From Polaromonas sp. (GTDB taxonomy: Bacteria > Pseudomonadota > Gammaproteobacteria > Burkholderiales > Burkholderiaceae_C), in assembly GCA_013205645.1 (NCBI GenBank), contig JABMMH010000318.1, forward strand, positions 1 through 7,899: a DNA stretch of 7,899 bases. The letters are read 5' to 3'. A program made the translations under genes and the position numbers. Positions 5,934-7,899 of this stretch are shown here, one piece after another (positions within the stretch are counted from its first letter, which is position 1; each line of letters begins with the position of its first letter). The notes beneath the pieces were generated by a model. It did no database searches and had not been told where the DNA came from. It worked only from the letters and a program-made list of their open reading frames with translations.

Positions 5934-7899
5934 AAGGCAACTCGCGCTGGGTCTTGCCGGTCAACACAGCGATGGCGTTGGCAAAAGCCGGCGCCAGCGG
6001 TGGCAAGCCGGGTTCGCCCAAGCCGGTCGGTGCATCGGCACTTGGCACGATGAAAACAGCCATCGACGGCATGTCGGTGATGCGCGGCACCGTGAAGTCA
6101 CCGAAGTTGCTTTGCTCCACCACGCCGTCTTTCAAGGTGATGGCCGCACCGGGCAAGCACATCGACAAGCCCATCAACGCGGCGCCTTGAATTTGCGCCT
6201 CGATGCTGGTCGGGTTGATGGCCAAGTTGCAATGCACGCCAGCGGTGACGCTGTGCAGCACGGGGGTATTGTCTTTGACCGAGGCCTCGACCACATAGGC
6301 CACCACGGTGTTGAAAGACTCGTGCACCGCCACGCCCCAAGCGCGACCTGCAGCCAGTTTGCGCTGGCCATAACCGGATTTGCTGACGGCCAACTGCAAC
6401 GCACTGACGTGGCGTGGGTGCTTGGTGCCGAACTGTGCCATGCGGTATGCCACCGGGTCTTGGCCGGTGCTGCGGGCGACCTCGTCAATCAAGGTCTCCA
6501 TCACGTAAGCGGTGTGGGTTGAACCCACACTGCGCCACCACAAGACTGGCACGTTGTCGGCCGGGTGATGCACCGACAGGCGCATCGGCATGTCGTACGG
6601 CTCTTTCATGCCTTCGGTGGTCGTACTGTCGACGCCGTCTTTCACCATGAAACCTTCGAAGGAGGTACCCGCTGTGATCGACTGGCCAACGATGACGTGG
6701 TCCCAAGCCAAAATCTTGCCTTTTGCATCAAAACCGAGCTCGGCGTGGTGCACATGCATCGGGCGGTAGTAACCTCCCTTGATGTCGTCCTCGCGACTCC
6801 ACAGTGTGCGGACTGCTGCGTTGAAGCCGGCAGTGCGGGCCGCTTTGGCGACGCTACAGGCTTCAAAGACGAACTCACTGCTCGGGATGGCACGGCGACC
6901 AAAACCACCGCCCGCCATTTGCACATGCATGGTGACGTTTTCTGGCGGCAAGCCCAAGACCTTGGCCGCAGCCAAGGCGTCGATACCCGGCATCTGTGTG
7001 CCGACCCAGAGCTCCGCTTTGGCGTTGGCGCCTTGACCGCTGACTTGCACCGTGCAATTCAGCGGTTCCATAGGCGCATGCGCGAGGTAAGGAAAGACAA
7101 ACTCAGCGCTGATCTTTTTCGGCGCCGTGGCCAGCGGGCCAACGTCTGCGTTCAAGTAAATCGCCCCGGTCTTTTTCGCCAAAGCGCGGTAGTTGGCGAG
7201 CTGCTTCACGCTGTCGACTTTGCCGAGCTTGTCGGTATTCCAAGTGACCTTCAGCGCATCGCGGCCTTGCTTGGCCGCCCAGTAACCGTCGGCCACCACG
7301 GCAACACCTTCAGCGCCACGGTCTAGGGGCACACGCAGCACCGCCTTGACACCGGCAATGGCCAGAGCCGCTGTATCGTCAACTGAAGCCACCTTGCCGC
7401 CAAACACGGGCGGACGCGCAATCACCGCCGTCAGCATGCCGGGCAGACGCACGTCGATGGCGTAGTCCTGCGTACCGCTGGATTTAGCCCGGGCGTCGAG
7501 CCGGCCGGTGGGCTGACCAATGATGCGGAATTGACTCGGGTCCTTCAGCGTGACTTTTTCAGGTACCGGCAAGGCCATGGCCGCTTGCGCCAGTTCGCCG
7601 TAACTCAGGCGCTTGCCGCCGGGGCCAATGACCACGCCTTTTTGCGTGCGCAGGTCATTCGCTGGCACACCCCATTGGGCGGCAGCGGCCGAGACCAACA
7701 TGGCGCGCGTGCGGGCCCCGAGTTCACGGTACTGGGTGTAAGAGTTTTTGATGGCACCAGAACCGCCGGTGATGTGGATGCCCCAAGCCGTATCAACATA
7801 CGCCGGGTCAGCATTGCCGTGCTGGCTGCGCACTTGTGACCAATCGGCGTCCAGTTCTTCAGCCAAGATCATCGGCAAACCGGTTTGCACGCCCTGCCC
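5920..7899 (-). CDS. Molybdopterin-binding subunit of a xanthine dehydrogenase-family (IorB-like) oxidoreductase, C-terminal part
   Basis: The frame is open through the right edge, so the N-terminus is missing. 659 codons are visible, probably lacking about 90-100 residues of a protein near 750. The first visible residues are GQGVQTGLPMILAEELDADW, a segment internal to the family, so the GTG at 7890 is not a start. An alpha/beta hammerhead-like region follows (about 130-195), then molybdopterin-cytosine-dinucleotide binding domains with AHAPMEPLNC (about 273-282), WVGTQMP and GGGFGRR (about 330-336). GLGEPGLPPLAPA near the C-terminus carries the likely catalytic glutamate (about 629). This pattern fits the large subunit of isoquinoline 1-oxidoreductase-type enzymes, which hydroxylate N-heterocycles or oxidise aldehydes with a separate [2Fe-2S] subunit. 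The substrate cannot be told. Such subunits often carry a Tat signal, which would lie outside the window. Its 3' end converges with chaC. Confidence 0.92.
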   Translation of the reverse strand, partial: GQGVQTGLPMILAEELDADWSQVRSQHGNADPAYVDTAWGIHITGGSGAIKNSYTQYRELGARTRAMLVSAAAAQWGVPANDLRTQKGVVIGPGGKRLSYGELAQAAMALPVPEKVTLKDPSQFRIIGQPTGRLDARAKSSGTQDYAIDVRLPGMLTAVIARPPVFGGKVASVDDTAALAIAGVKAVLRVPLDRGAEGVAVVADGYWAAKQGRDALKVTWNTDKLGKVDSVKQLANYRALAKKTGAIYLNADVGPLATAPKKISAEFVFPYLAHAPMEPLNCTVQVSGQGANAKAELWVGTQMPGIDALAAAKVLGLPPENVTMHVQMAGGGFGRRAIPSSEFVFEACSVAKAARTAGFNAAVRTLWSREDDIKGGYYRPMHVHHAELGFDAKGKILAWDHVIVGQSITAGTSFEGFMVKDGVDSTTTEGMKEPYDMPMRLSVHHPADNVPVLWWRSVGSTHTAYVMETLIDEVARSTGQDPVAYRMAQFGTKHPRHVSALQLAVSKSGYGQRKLAAGRAWGVAVHESFNTVVAYVVEASVKDNTPVLHSVTAGVHCNLAINPTSIEAQIQGAALMGLSMCLPGAAITLKDGVVEQSNFGDFTVPRITDMPSMAVFIVPSADAPTGLGEPGLPPLAPAFANAIAVLTGKTQRELPFKLT

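Noticed and set aside
6565..7326. Plus-strand open frame of 253 codons opposite the molybdoenzyme gene
   Set aside because: The minus-strand frame carries the family motifs. The antisense translation is rich in His and Arg with no domain, as expected of a shadow frame.
7888..7890. GTG as the start of the molybdoenzyme subunit
   Set aside because: The frame continues to the window edge and the residues around it (GQGVQTGLPM) are an internal conserved motif, so the gene is cut by the window and does not start here.

Overview
The window looks like ordinary chromosomal DNA from a betaproteobacterium, most likely of the Comamonadaceae. The evidence is the GC-rich, protein-dense sequence and the close gammaproteobacterium/betaproteobacterium-type matches of GloA, Edd, Eda and ChaC. 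A palindromic ATAGC-T-GCTAT element before the regulator gene also resembles a short interspersed repeat I recall from that family. The organism call is inference. Seven genes and one possible leader ORF are visible. No RNA genes, insertion sequences, CRISPR arrays or phage genes were seen, and no gene-free gap exceeds about 155 bases.

Left part (1-1231): the 5' end of an amidohydrolase of the 2-pyrone-4,6-dicarboxylate lactonase (LigI) type leaves the window on the minus strand. A LysR-type regulator is transcribed divergently from it on the plus strand. This is the classic arrangement for a catabolic operon and its activator. The hydrolase start codon overlaps the stop codon of a possible 16-codon leader ORF that carries the only good Shine-Dalgarno sequence in the gap.

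Middle part (1237-2698): an exported glycerophosphodiester phosphodiesterase (minus) is divergent from glyoxalase I, gloA (plus). They share a 97-base intergenic region.

Central part (2715-5185): edd and eda, the two enzymes specific to the Entner-Doudoroff pathway, form a two-gene minus-strand operon. They overlap by 10 bases, and the eda ribosome binding site lies inside edd. Together they convert 6-phosphogluconate to pyruvate and glyceraldehyde 3-phosphate. GloA next door detoxifies methylglyoxal, a by-product of triose-phosphate metabolism, but lies on the other strand, so the link is only thematic. The 154-base region upstream of edd holds an 8-bp inverted repeat (TTGGTAAC / GTTACCAA) and a possible sugar-responsive operator.

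Right part (5340-7899): a ChaC-type gamma-glutamylcyclotransferase (plus, GTG start) converges on, and overlaps by 14 bases, a large molybdopterin-binding oxidoreductase subunit of the IorB/xanthine dehydrogenase family (minus). The N-terminus of that subunit lies beyond the right edge.

I found no clear sign of a wholly new system. The points most worth a second look are the leader ORF before the hydrolase, the edd operator region, and the YASL variant of the ChaC loop.
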